Below, piece after piece: positions 1 to 8,596 of a stretch of DNA of 47,048 nucleotides (position 1 is the stretch's first letter; each line of letters begins with the position of its first letter). The notes under the pieces are model-generated. The model was not told where the DNA came from. It did no database searches and saw only the letters and a list, made by a program, of their open reading frames with translations. Source of the DNA: Flavobacteriales bacterium (GTDB lineage: Bacteria > Bacteroidota > Bacteroidia > Flavobacteriales_D > Crocinitomicaceae); the NCBI GenBank assembly GCA_947462255.1, contig CANHOA010000026.1:1-47048 (forward strand), in the 5' to 3' direction. Position numbers and translations under genes: made by a program.

Positions 1-3000
1 CACCATGCTCTTTGGCCAAGTAATGCGCCAAACGATTGCTCTGTTCGTCTAGTTCTTTATAACTTAATTGCTTATTACCATCTACTAAAGCAGGTTGATC
101 GGAATAAGAGTATACCGCTTCTTTAAAAAGCTCTATTACCGTACTTTGATTAAAAGTGCTTGGTGGTGGATTGTGAGTCAGTTGACTGTCTGTATCCTCT
201 GTGGAAAGAAGTGCATAATCCCTCAGTAAAATCGTTGCTTGTAATGCTAAAGCTGATAAAACAACTGAAAAATGACGCTCCATCTGTTCCATCTGTGAGG
301 AGTTGTAAATATCCCGGTTATACTCCCAGTATACACCTAAGCCCCCGCCTTGTTGCTCTTGAACCACTACAGTTAAATCAAACTTGGAACTATCAGATAG
401 TTTATCACTTTGAAGTTTTGAAGCAACATTATCAAAACTAATGAGATAGGTATCAAAATTGTGAAAATCCAACCACACATCATACAAAGGATTACGACTG
501 GTATCTCTGGTCAAATTCAATGCATCTACCAACTCATCATAAGGATAAACCTGATGGCTATAAGCCCCTAAAGTATTTTTTTTGATCTTTTGATAGAGAT
601 TGGTGATGGTGTCTTCCTTACTAAATGTTGTTCTAATGGGTAAGGCACCCAAATAAAAACCAATCTGTCCCTCCAAGTCCGGATGCTCTCTACCCGCTAT
701 CGGGCTGCCTATCACAATATCCTCCTGGCCCGTGTATTTATGCAATAAAATGTTCAAGGCCGTCTGTAAGGTCATAAACAAGGTTCCGCCTTGCATTTGA
801 CTGAAAGCTTTTAAACTCTCTGTTGTCTCTTTATCTAGTTTTCGGTACAAACTCGACCCATTATAGGTCATCACCTTCGGACGTGGCTTATCACTCGGCA
901 ACTCCAATACAGGCAACTCCCCCTTGAACTGCTCTAACCAATAGTTCTTGTGCGTGTTGATCTCTTCACTCTGAAGTTGCGCATTGTGCCATGCTGCATA
1001 ATCCTTATACTGAATGCTAAGTGCTGGAAGATTCGCTGCCCTGTTTTCTAATACTGCATTGTACAACTCGCTCCATTCTCTATGTAATACTCCCATCGAC
1101 CAACCATCACTTACAATGTGGTGCATAACCAAAACCCATACATAGCTATTCTCCGTTTCTTTGAGTAAACTACAACGAATCAAGGGGACTTCTTCCAAAC
1201 TAAAGCCCCTACTTACTTCTTCTGAAACATATTGTTTTATGTTTTCTTCTCTTGTCTCTTTCGATTGATGACTGTAATCTGCTTGATGGATAGTGAAGTG
1301 TTCGTTTGTAATTGGCAATACACTCTGGCGCGGATTACCCTCTGAATCTTCTGTAAATATCGTTCGAAGTACCTCGTGTCTATGGAGGAGTGATTGGTAG
1401 GCTTTTGTAAAAGCTGATTCATTAATGCTTCCCTCTAGTCTAACTACCTGAGGAATATTATAAGCCTCACTAGCTCCTTCGAACTTGCTTAACACCCACA
1501 ACCTGCGTTGGGATGAAGACACTGCGTAGTCTCCTGATTCGTTTATCGCTGGAATAGATGTATACTCTTCCTTTTCTATTGTTCCAATTATTAATTTGCC
1601 TAACTGCTCTATCGTCGGGTTGGCAAACAACTCCTTCAAGGCCAGTTTTACGCCTAACTGTTTATGCGTCTGACCCAATAAACGAAACGCCTTGATACTA
1701 TGACCTCCTAAATCAAAAAAGTCTGACTTGATACTTAAGGTCTCTTCTTCTAATCCCAAGACAGTTGACCATATTTTTACCAACTGCTTTTCTATTTCAG
1801 TTCGTGGAGCTACATACTCTGCTTGTTGTAGTCCAGTTCCCTCAGGATTGGGCAAGCCCTTTCTATCTACCTTCCCATTACTCGTCAATGGTATAGTGTC
1901 CAGTCTTACATAGTAGTTCGGCACCATGTAGCTCGGTAAACTTTCCTTCAAGTAAGCCTTTAACTCATCGGCTGTAGCTTCTCCTGTCGTATAGGCGATC
2001 AGTTCTTTATCAGCTGTGGTATTAATTGCTCGTGCAATAACTACCGTCTGACCGCATTGTGGGTGGGTAGTGAGCGCTTGCTCAATCTCGCCCAACTCTA
2101 TGCGATAACCCCTGATCTTTACCTGGTCATCCATCCTGCCCAAGTACTCCAAGTTCCCATCCTCGCGCCAGCGGCCTAAATCGCCGGTGCGATATAAACG
2201 TTGGGTGGGGTTGTATGGGTTAGTAATGAACTTCTCTTTGGTGAGTTCTGGACGGTTCAGGTAACCCCTTGCTACTCCTAGTCCTCCGACATACAGTTCT
2301 CCTTCCTGATCAACGGCACACAATTGTTTTTGCTCATCCAATATGAAGCAACTAAGGGTGGGGATGGGTATACCTATGCTTGAAATCCCTTGTACAATCT
2401 CTTTTACTCCTATTTCCTGATAAGTAACGTGCACTGTAGTTTCTGTAATGCCATACATATTCACCAACTTTGTTGATGAATAGTATTGATGCCACCAATC
2501 CAATTTAGAAGGTTGAAGGGCCTCCCCTCCGAAAATCAAATAGCGTATGCGGTGCGTATTGTCAGTATAGTTGGTTCTAAATACTTCTGATAGATTATAA
2601 AAAGCAGATGGCGTTTGATTTAATACCGTAACACCATTTTCAATTATTAAATCTGAAAAAGATACAGTGTCTTTTGCTATCTCTGAAGGAACTATAATTA
2701 ACTTCCCTCCATACAACAAAGCACCATACATCTCCCAAACTGAAAAGTCGAAATTGAAATTATGGAACATGGTCCAAACATCCTTTTCACTAAAATCAAA
2801 CTGAAAGGCGTCATTAAACAATAAACGAACTACATTTTTATGCTCAATTAGAACACCCTTCGGGTTACCCGTAGTGCCTGATGTATAAATAACATACATC
2901 AAATTGTTTGGATTTAAGTTCGTTCTAGGATTACTTGTTGAGTATACCTTCTTCTTATTTTCTTGGCTAAATTTGCTTAATTCTTCTTCGTTGATTGTGA

Positions 3001-3331
3001 GTTTTAAACTCGCATCTTCTTTAATAAAAGTTTTGCGTTGATGCGGATATTCTGGGTCTATCGGTACATATGCCCTGCCTGATTTAATAATCGCCAATAT
3101 CCCAATCACCATCCACTCACTGCGCTCTAACTCTATTCCTACCAAATCATCTGCTTGGATGTTGTAGTTGGATATCAGGTAATGTGCTAATTGATTCGAC
3201 TTCTCGTTGAGTTCATGGTACGTCAGCTCTGTTTTTTTGAACTTTATCGCTATAGCATCAGGAGTTTTATTCACCTGCTCCTCAAACATGTCCACTATCG
3301 TCTTATCACTCGGATAATTAATATCAATCAT
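1..3331 (-). CDS. Non-ribosomal peptide synthetase, A(Thr)-PCP-C-A..., C-terminal part outside window
   Basis: Multidomain NRPS, open at base 1 with 1110 residues visible. The ATG at 3331 overlaps the end of the upstream gene by 8 bases. Residues 1-~510 are an adenylation domain with core motifs YTSGTTGNPKG (A3), NMYGITETT (A5), YRTGDLGR (A7) and NGKVDR (A10). A carrier domain follows, with DLGGHS and the phosphopantetheine serine at Ser545 (codon 1697-1699). Next is a condensation domain with active-site HHIVSDG at residues 737-743. A second adenylation domain begins near residue 1070 and is cut off. Specificity positions of the first A domain read D-F-W-N-I-G-M-V-H-K by alignment with GrsA, the published threonine code. 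There is no condensation domain before it, so it looks like a loading module. No epimerase lies between PCP and C, so an LCL-type condensation is inferred. It is the last visible gene of the operon. Confidence 0.95.
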   Translation of the reverse strand, partial: MIDINYPSDKTIVDMFEEQVNKTPDAIAIKFKKTELTYHELNEKSNQLAHYLISNYNIQADDLVGIELERSEWMVIGILAIIKSGRAYVPIDPEYPHQRKTFIKEDASLKLTINEEELSKFSQENKKKVYSTSNPRTNLNPNNLMYVIYTSGTTGNPKGVLIEHKNVVRLLFNDAFQFDFSEKDVWTMFHNFNFDFSVWEMYGALLYGGKLIIVPSEIAKDTVSFSDLIIENGVTVLNQTPSAFYNLSEVFRTNYTDNTHRIRYLIFGGEALQPSKLDWWHQYYSSTKLVNMYGITETTVHVTYQEIGVKEIVQGISSIGIPIPTLSCFILDEQKQLCAVDQEGELYVGGLGVARGYLNRPELTKEKFITNPYNPTQRLYRTGDLGRWREDGNLEYLGRMDDQVKIRGYRIELGEIEQALTTHPQCGQTVVIARAINTTADKELIAYTTGEATADELKAYLKESLPSYMVPNYYVRLDTIPLTSNGKVDRKGLPNPEGTGLQQAEYVAPRTEIEKQLVKIWSTVLGLEEETLSIKSDFFDLGGHSIKAFRLLGQTHKQLGVKLALKELFANPTIEQLGKLIIGTIEKEEYTSIPAINESGDYAVSSSQRRLWVLSKFEGASEAYNIPQVVRLEGSINESAFTKAYQSLLHRHEVLRTIFTEDSEGNPRQSVLPITNEHFTIHQADYSHQSKETREENIKQYVSEEVSRGFSLEEVPLIRCSLLKETENSYVWVLVMHHIVSDGWSMGVLHREWSELYNAVLENRAANLPALSIQYKDYAAWHNAQLQSEEINTHKNYWLEQFKGELPVLELPSDKPRPKVMTYNGSSLYRKLDKETTESLKAFSQMQGGTLFMTLQTALNILLHKYTGQEDIVIGSPIAGREHPDLEGQIGFYLGALPIRTTFSKEDTITNLYQKIKKNTLGAYSHQVYPYDELVDALNLTRDTSRNPLYDVWLDFHNFDTYLISFDNVASKLQSDKLSDSSKFDLTVVVQEQQGGGLGVYWEYNRDIYNSSQMEQMERHFSVVLSALALQATILLRDYALLSTEDTDSQLTHNPPPSTFNQSTVIELFKEAVYSYSDQPALVDGNKQLSYKELDEQSNRLAHYLAKEHG

Positions 3332-4667
3332 TTTTAATCCAATTTAAAACTTTGTTTAATGATTGATGGAACACATCGGAATTCACATTCCCCTGATTAT
3401 CAATGTGGTTAAAATTAATATACTCGGAATCAGGAAAATGCCAAAAAAAGGATTGGCCTCCAACACTTAAAACTTTATTATTGTACAAATAGGCAAGGTG
3501 AACGAAACCCGTATCGAAAGAAACAATAGATTGTGCTTTTTTCATTAAGGGAATCCAGTCAATCAAATCTTCTGGGGATAGGATTAAAGCGTTTTCATTG
3601 TAATTAAGCAATAATTCATAAATACATTTATTCACTTCATTGTCAAATGCAGGGTGGGTAAAAACAACCTTATATTTGTTTTCATTAGAATCTTTTAAAA
3701 TAGAAGAGATATATTGAATAATACCTGCTTCAGAATTTTGCCAAACAAATTTGGCTGTATTTAAATTAATGTTCACTAAAACAAAAGGTGAGAAAAACGT
3801 AGACAATTTTTCATTCCTTAAAATAGAATAATCATTAGGCGAAATTAAATCTTGAAAATTTGACCACTTATAATCAACGCCTAAAAGAAGCTTTAACATC
3901 AATAAATCATACTCATAAATATTGCCGTATAAAGAATCATTAGCACCTGAAAAGTCATCTATAAATAATTTACCCCAATGAGGATGATTATCCCAATTTT
4001 GATTTGTTCTTTGAAGATAAGACTTTACCATATTCATTAACTCAGTTTGATCAAAATTCAATTTTTTCCGGTATTCACTGTTTGGGTTTAGTTGATAACG
4101 AATGCCTTCTGTGTAATCCTGAGAAAAATAATCCGAATCATAAAAACTACAAGTCAATGTTTTGATTAATTTTCCTGAATTGTACCACTTCGTATATTTA
4201 TCATTAAGTCCAATTAACACGTCTGAATTGAGTGATTTAATCATTTCCTTCAATGCACCTTCTATTAGAGAAAATGCTATAACTAATGTGTTTTTTGTTA
4301 GTTTCGTTTGAATTGAATTATAATCTTTATGGTCTATAAAATGATAGCCACCATCAGTCTTGAATAATGTTGAATAAGGAAGATAGATATCAATTTTTTT
4401 AAAAAGATCCAAATCTTTAAAATAATTAACAACAGGCAATGTCAATGTTAAATTGTCACCTAAGAAAGGATTGTTTGAAACAATAACTAAATGTTTGTAT
4501 TTGGTAATATCTACACCCATCCAACCAAGTAAACCTCCCTTAATATATTCAGAGTCCAATTTAATGTCATTGTAACTATATTGCTTATCATCTAATTCTA
4601 CAAAAGGCGTTATTTGCTCCAAAATAGAAGAATAGCTTTTTATATCGACATTTAAATATTCTTTCAT
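3324..4667 (-). CDS. GT9-like (heptosyltransferase-fold) protein A
   Basis: 447 aa, soluble, no signal peptide. The C-terminal half carries SFDTGFVHLAYLYN (residues 383-396), which resembles the acceptor/nucleotide-site signature of GT9 ADP-heptose transferases (DTGxxHxA). It is followed by GGQSFFWHF near 403-411. An N-terminal GDN...LPVVNYF element (70-83) resembles the Rossmann start of the fold. The next upstream protein (4667-5701) shows the same landmarks, so the two are paralogues. The start codon overlaps the upstream stop by one base (TAATG), and the stop overlaps the NRPS start by 8 bases, indicating translational coupling. A role in glycosylating the NRPS product is an inference from context; the family match is distant and a sugar donor cannot be read from sequence. 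Confidence 0.75.
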   Translation of the reverse strand: MKEYLNVDIKSYSSILEQITPFVELDDKQYSYNDIKLDSEYIKGGLLGWMGVDITKYKHLVIVSNNPFLGDNLTLTLPVVNYFKDLDLFKKIDIYLPYSTLFKTDGGYHFIDHKDYNSIQTKLTKNTLVIAFSLIEGALKEMIKSLNSDVLIGLNDKYTKWYNSGKLIKTLTCSFYDSDYFSQDYTEGIRYQLNPNSEYRKKLNFDQTELMNMVKSYLQRTNQNWDNHPHWGKLFIDDFSGANDSLYGNIYEYDLLMLKLLLGVDYKWSNFQDLISPNDYSILRNEKLSTFFSPFVLVNINLNTAKFVWQNSEAGIIQYISSILKDSNENKYKVVFTHPAFDNEVNKCIYELLLNYNENALILSPEDLIDWIPLMKKAQSIVSFDTGFVHLAYLYNNKVLSVGGQSFFWHFPDSEYINFNHIDNQGNVNSDVFHQSLNKVLNWIKND

Positions 4668-5701
4668 TAGTAGGTCTTTTCAATCTCTATTTTTCTATCC
4701 TTAAAAAACCAAAAGTCCACATCACCACCAAAGCCAAAAGTATTTTTATTAAGTATGTGAGCAATGTGCAAAAAGCCGGTATCTATAGAGAAAACCTGCT
4801 CAGCACTCTTAATTAAGGTTGTCCAATACAAACTACTTTGTTCCTTTAAATAAAAAAGATTGGTAGCATATTGATTTAAATCGTTTCTTAGGTTTGGAAA
4901 CTTATTATCTACCAATAGCCAAATATCTGTACCTTCTTTTTCAGCAGCTTTGGCTATTTCTTTAATCCAGTTCAGCAAACAAGAATAATTCTCTTGCACA
5001 TCCTCTTTTAAAGTGCCACAAATGAGATTAATCAGAATGTATTTTCTCTCTTGAGATGGTGGAGGTGAAACAAACAAATCGTCATAGGTTTCTCGGTTAG
5101 TAACATCATGAATAATAATGTTTTCAAGAATAGAAATATCCATTTCTTTCAAACCCCAAAAAGATTCATTACAAATTTTGGCATATTCATACACATTGCT
5201 AAAAGATTGATTAAATAAGGGAAAACCCGACCGGCTATCAGTTTCACGATTAGTACACAAATATTTGTTCTCAGTAGAATCAATCATTGCGCGTTCAAAC
5301 TTGTTGGAGGGAACACTAATATCCGGAAGATTTAAGCTTATAAAATCCAATCCCACCATGCCTTTCACGATGGATTGAAATCCATTATGCTTCAGATGCT
5401 CTTTCAATTTCCCGTCACTCTTAATAAATGCAAGAACCAAGGTATTTTCATCGGCTTTTATTTGATCATAAAATTCGGTTAGCGGACGGTTTTTAATTGT
5501 ATCATTTGTCGGTTTAAATAAATTAGAATGTGGGTGAAAAATGGTAATTTCTTTATCTGAAAAAAAACTAACAAACGCATTCACCAGAGGCAAGAAAAAG
5601 ACGATACTGTCTCCGACATAAGAAATTTCATTTATAATTTTAATCTTATGATAATCACCTTTTTGAGAATTATTACGAATACAAATCAAGAGGTTTTCCA
5701 T
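4667..5701 (-). CDS. GT9-like (heptosyltransferase-fold) protein B
   Basis: 344 aa, cytosolic. It has YVGDSIVFFLPLVNAF near residues 28-43 (the GD...LP start of a GT-B fold) and SIDTGFLHIAHILN at 305-318, then GGDVDFWFF. These match the neighbouring 447-aa protein, which has about 100 extra residues, mostly between the conserved landmarks. It overlaps the upstream oxygenase gene by 29 bases and touches the downstream one at TAATG. It is most simply a diverged GT9-like glycosyltransferase or a partner subunit of the downstream paralogue. Neither protein has other lipopolysaccharide-core genes beside it, which argues against a plain LPS role. Confidence 0.72.
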   Translation of the reverse strand: MENLLICIRNNSQKGDYHKIKIINEISYVGDSIVFFLPLVNAFVSFFSDKEITIFHPHSNLFKPTNDTIKNRPLTEFYDQIKADENTLVLAFIKSDGKLKEHLKHNGFQSIVKGMVGLDFISLNLPDISVPSNKFERAMIDSTENKYLCTNRETDSRSGFPLFNQSFSNVYEYAKICNESFWGLKEMDISILENIIIHDVTNRETYDDLFVSPPPSQERKYILINLICGTLKEDVQENYSCLLNWIKEIAKAAEKEGTDIWLLVDNKFPNLRNDLNQYATNLFYLKEQSSLYWTTLIKSAEQVFSIDTGFLHIAHILNKNTFGFGGDVDFWFFKDRKIEIEKTY

Positions 5702-6653
5702 TTTCGAAATAAATAAAGGTTTGCATTGACAATCTTACACCGTTCTGAAATCCCTTTACTGCATGAGGTTGACATGAGTTTAAAAGTATTAAATCACCAA
5801 TTTCAGGTTTAATTACTATTGGCTTTGGAAGTATTTTTTGTAATAAACTCTGTATTTCTTCTCTAAAATTTTTATCGAATGCATAATTGAGTAACTTTTG
5901 AAGATTATCAAGGTTTTCGCTACTGTTGCTAGATAAAGAAACATCCCATATGCAGAGTTCTCCTCCATCAGAAGGGGTTTTGATATAAATATTAGAACTG
6001 TAAGTCCCTGAACCTGATGTACCCTTCAAAGGGCCATCTATATGAACTAAGCCATTTTTCTTTGTTTCATTGCCTACTAGACCATCGGGCTTCATAAGTC
6101 TTGTCAACCCAACAAAAGCTTTTCTTTTAAAAGAATTGCTATTTGTTATTTTTGAACCATCGGGCCAAATTTCATCCAACTCTAACCTTAGTTTATCAAC
6201 AGGGGAAATTCCACCTGATATTGATCTTAATTTTCTAATAATGGGTATCACTTGGGAAAAGTAATTAATACAGTCATTGGCCGTTGGTCCAAACATAAAA
6301 TTGACTGGTAAACCATAACCTTGAAACATATCCGTATTTTCCCATTTTTCGTCACTTAGATCTTGCTCAATATTGTTATAAATTTTATCACAAATATTCG
6401 GAGAAATATAATTAGGTATATGAATCGCGCTTATTTTATTTTTAAATAATCTATTCAGCGAATCTTCGTTTAAAAAATCACAAACTTCGTACGATTTATC
6501 CTCTGATTCGAATTCAAAATCTTCTTGAAAGTAATTTATTAAAACTTTTATCTCGTTATCCTTATCTAAATTCTCATTATTCTCATTGGAGACATTTGCA
6601 TTAAAAAAATCAATGATATCTTGATAGTTATTTTTTAAATTCATAATTGACAT
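5673..6653 (-). CDS. Fe(II)/2-oxoglutarate-dependent oxygenase
   Basis: 326 aa. The C-terminal half shows the double-stranded beta-helix metal triad: HID (His204, Asp206) and a distal His297 in QPHAVKG. Arg307-x-Ser309 ten residues further on is the usual 2-oxoglutarate clamp. The region between (GELCIWDVS, then KPEIGDLILLNS) matches the strand spacing of prolyl-hydroxylase-like oxygenases. The N-terminal ~130 residues have no recognised domain. It lies inside the NRPS operon, 55 bases after the phosphatase fragment, and overlaps the next gene by 29 bases. Hydroxylation of a free amino acid, a carrier-bound residue or the finished peptide is the likely role; the substrate cannot be told from sequence. 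Confidence 0.85.
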   Translation of the reverse strand: MSIMNLKNNYQDIIDFFNANVSNENNENLDKDNEIKVLINYFQEDFEFESEDKSYEVCDFLNEDSLNRLFKNKISAIHIPNYISPNICDKIYNNIEQDLSDEKWENTDMFQGYGLPVNFMFGPTANDCINYFSQVIPIIRKLRSISGGISPVDKLRLELDEIWPDGSKITNSNSFKRKAFVGLTRLMKPDGLVGNETKKNGLVHIDGPLKGTSGSGTYSSNIYIKTPSDGGELCIWDVSLSSNSSENLDNLQKLLNYAFDKNFREEIQSLLQKILPKPIVIKPEIGDLILLNSCQPHAVKGFQNGVRLSMQTFIYFENGKPLDLYS

Positions 6654-6708
6654 ATTTATTTAATTTTCTTATAAAAAAGTTCAAATTCATTTTCCGAAAA
6701 CTAAAGAA

Positions 6709-6954
6709 CTAAACTCCATGCAGATTTATCCCTAGCGTAGATTCAATTAAAAAGGCATTTTGTATGCAGTGTGGCATAGGAGAAGTATAATCTAACTCGG
6801 GAATATGACCCTTGTGTTTCAATATCTCAGCGGAGCCCAATTCAGACAAAGGGGTATCGTGTTTGTTTTCTTTGTAACGAGAAGAATTTTGCCAATCCTC
6901 GGAGTTATTAGTGTCTAAGCGATCACCGTGGCGAACTAAACAAATGATGGACAT
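6709..6954 (-). pseudogene. Histidine phosphatase (phosphoglycerate-mutase superfamily) N-terminal remnant
   Basis: 81 codons. The protein opens with the superfamily signature LVRHGDRLD (catalytic His in RHG), followed by a TPLSELG helix and a YTSPMPHCIQNA segment. In active members that last segment reads SPxxRxxQTA; here the second conserved Arg is replaced by Pro-His. The frame then stops at GINLHGV, whereas active members run to about 180-220 residues and need a second histidine that is absent. No continuation is visible in the 55 bases before the next gene. It starts one base after the stop of the 546-aa gene. It is best read as a decayed gene still carried in the operon; a short regulatory or binding peptide is possible but unsupported. 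Confidence 0.75.
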
Positions 6955-6955
6955 A

Positions 6956-8596
6956 TTATTTAATAATTTTAATTTGGTTAATTTTTCGGATTACAAAATC
7001 TCCCTCCCCTGTTTTCAAGTTAACTGGAGAATGATTTACGACATCTAGTTTAGCATCGAGAATTTCAATACCATAATTTTTCAGCACTCTAATCAATCTT
7101 TTACTGTGGTTGATTTCGTTTGAAGTAATGGTTATTTTTTCTGTTTCTCTGAATTTATAAATAAACAGCCAGGCCTTATTTAGAGCTGAAACGATATTGG
7201 ATTCTGAAAATTCTGAAAATTCAGGGATATTCTTAGAAGAATTTTCATTCTTAAATCTATGCTCTGTGGTAATGCTAGCATGATCACTATCTCCACACCA
7301 TCTTGAAAAAGCTTCTTCACCTTCTCCTAATGAAATTCTCTCTCTACTCGAATTAACATTGACAATATGATTGTCTAAACTTAAAGGATATAAAGGATAA
7401 TTAAAATAGTTTATTCTTTCATCCATAACAATCGCATCACCATAGTTTCTAATCTCATTAGTTAAAAAACCATCAACAAATGTACTTGGCTTCAAACCAC
7501 CAATTAGTAGAATTGTTTTTAAGTTGATACTACTAAACATCCCGTACGCCATTTGATTATTAAAATTCATTTCTTCTCTTACGGCATAAAAATCTAAATC
7601 TCTTCGAACATCAAATACAAGCTTTAATACGGGATATTTAAATCCTTTTAAATTTTGATCATAATCAAATTCAGGTGAAGTGACAAGAAATTTATTCTTT
7701 TTGATTAGGATAGAATTAGAATCCTTAAATATGTCTTTAGTCAAATTCAAAACATCGGCATCCAATAAAAAGATATTAATTCGGAGGTCATTAGAACCTT
7801 TCAAAAACAAATCAACGAGAACCTTCTTAGCTGGAGCATCGAAGAAGTACTCAGGCACTTGACCATTTATCACCAAAACGTTATCACCAAGGACTTCAAT
7901 ATTTTTAAGTGACTGCCATACTTCAGGATTTACAGCTTCCTTATCTTTAAAATTATGGAAAACAATGAAAGCAATCTCGTTATCAAAATCACTTCCATAT
8001 GCATTTTGGCAGGCTGTATAAACTTTTTCCAGCTCCGTTTCATTCATGGCAGCAATCAGGATTGCTGACTTTTTGGAACGAACATCCTTTAACTTTGATT
8101 CAGGAACAACCGCTAATAATTGTTCAAGCCATAACAAATATTCGGGATTATGTTTTTGCCAATAATTAGCTAGAATATTTTCAAATGGAGGTGGTGTTTC
8201 GGAAAGATACTTTTCAACTGCTTTGGCAATTTCATTTTGATCAGTTGTTCCTTTGTGTTTTAAATAGCTTACAAAAGCATCTTTTTTATCTCTTTTAAAA
8301 AAATGATGTGGCTTAAATAATTCCAAGACATCCCATGGTGATTCGATATTGTTCTTAATACAGTATTCCCATTTCTCTCTTAACTCTAACAACTCTTTCG
8401 AAACCAATCCATTATACATCTTTCGCACATGGGGAATATAGTTTTTGAGGGATGAAATATCCTCGTTTTCAAAACCCGGATAAGCACCTTTGATGATATC
8501 TTCATTATAAAAGAAGGGCATCACTTTCCAAAAGCGGATGCAAAACTTCTTATCTTCCTCGCTAATTATATTGGCTCTTTCCTCAACAACTGTCAT
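6956..8596 (-). CDS. Uncharacterised NRPS-operon protein with possible GT-A-like core
   Basis: 546 aa, soluble, no signal peptide; I do not recognise the family. Residues 1-~170 are rich in charged helices. From ~176 the sequence SAILIAAMNETELEKV looks like the first beta-alpha unit of a nucleotide-sugar-binding fold. LLDADVLNL (277-285) contains a D-x-D pair as in GT-A glycosyltransferases. The C-terminal part holds FSRWCGDSDHAS (about 428-440) and a helical segment, neither diagnostic. Its start overlaps the stop of the CmlA-like gene by four bases (ATGA), and its stop lies one base before the phosphatase remnant, so it is co-translated with the hydroxylase. Glycosyl transfer is only a weak hypothesis. 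Confidence 0.8.
   Translation of the reverse strand: MTVVEERANIISEEDKKFCIRFWKVMPFFYNEDIIKGAYPGFENEDISSLKNYIPHVRKMYNGLVSKELLELREKWEYCIKNNIESPWDVLELFKPHHFFKRDKKDAFVSYLKHKGTTDQNEIAKAVEKYLSETPPPFENILANYWQKHNPEYLLWLEQLLAVVPESKLKDVRSKKSAILIAAMNETELEKVYTACQNAYGSDFDNEIAFIVFHNFKDKEAVNPEVWQSLKNIEVLGDNVLVINGQVPEYFFDAPAKKVLVDLFLKGSNDLRINIFLLDADVLNLTKDIFKDSNSILIKKNKFLVTSPEFDYDQNLKGFKYPVLKLVFDVRRDLDFYAVREEMNFNNQMAYGMFSSINLKTILLIGGLKPSTFVDGFLTNEIRNYGDAIVMDERINYFNYPLYPLSLDNHIVNVNSSRERISLGEGEEAFSRWCGDSDHASITTEHRFKNENSSKNIPEFSEFSESNIVSALNKAWLFIYKFRETEKITITSNEINHSKRLIRVLKNYGIEILDAKLDVVNHSPVNLKTGEGDFVIRKINQIKIIK

Noticed and set aside
160..441. Plus-strand 93-codon frame, and the 61-codon frames at 1237-1422 and 1728-1913
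   Set aside because: They lie in other frames of the continuous minus-strand NRPS, which has recognisable domain motifs throughout.
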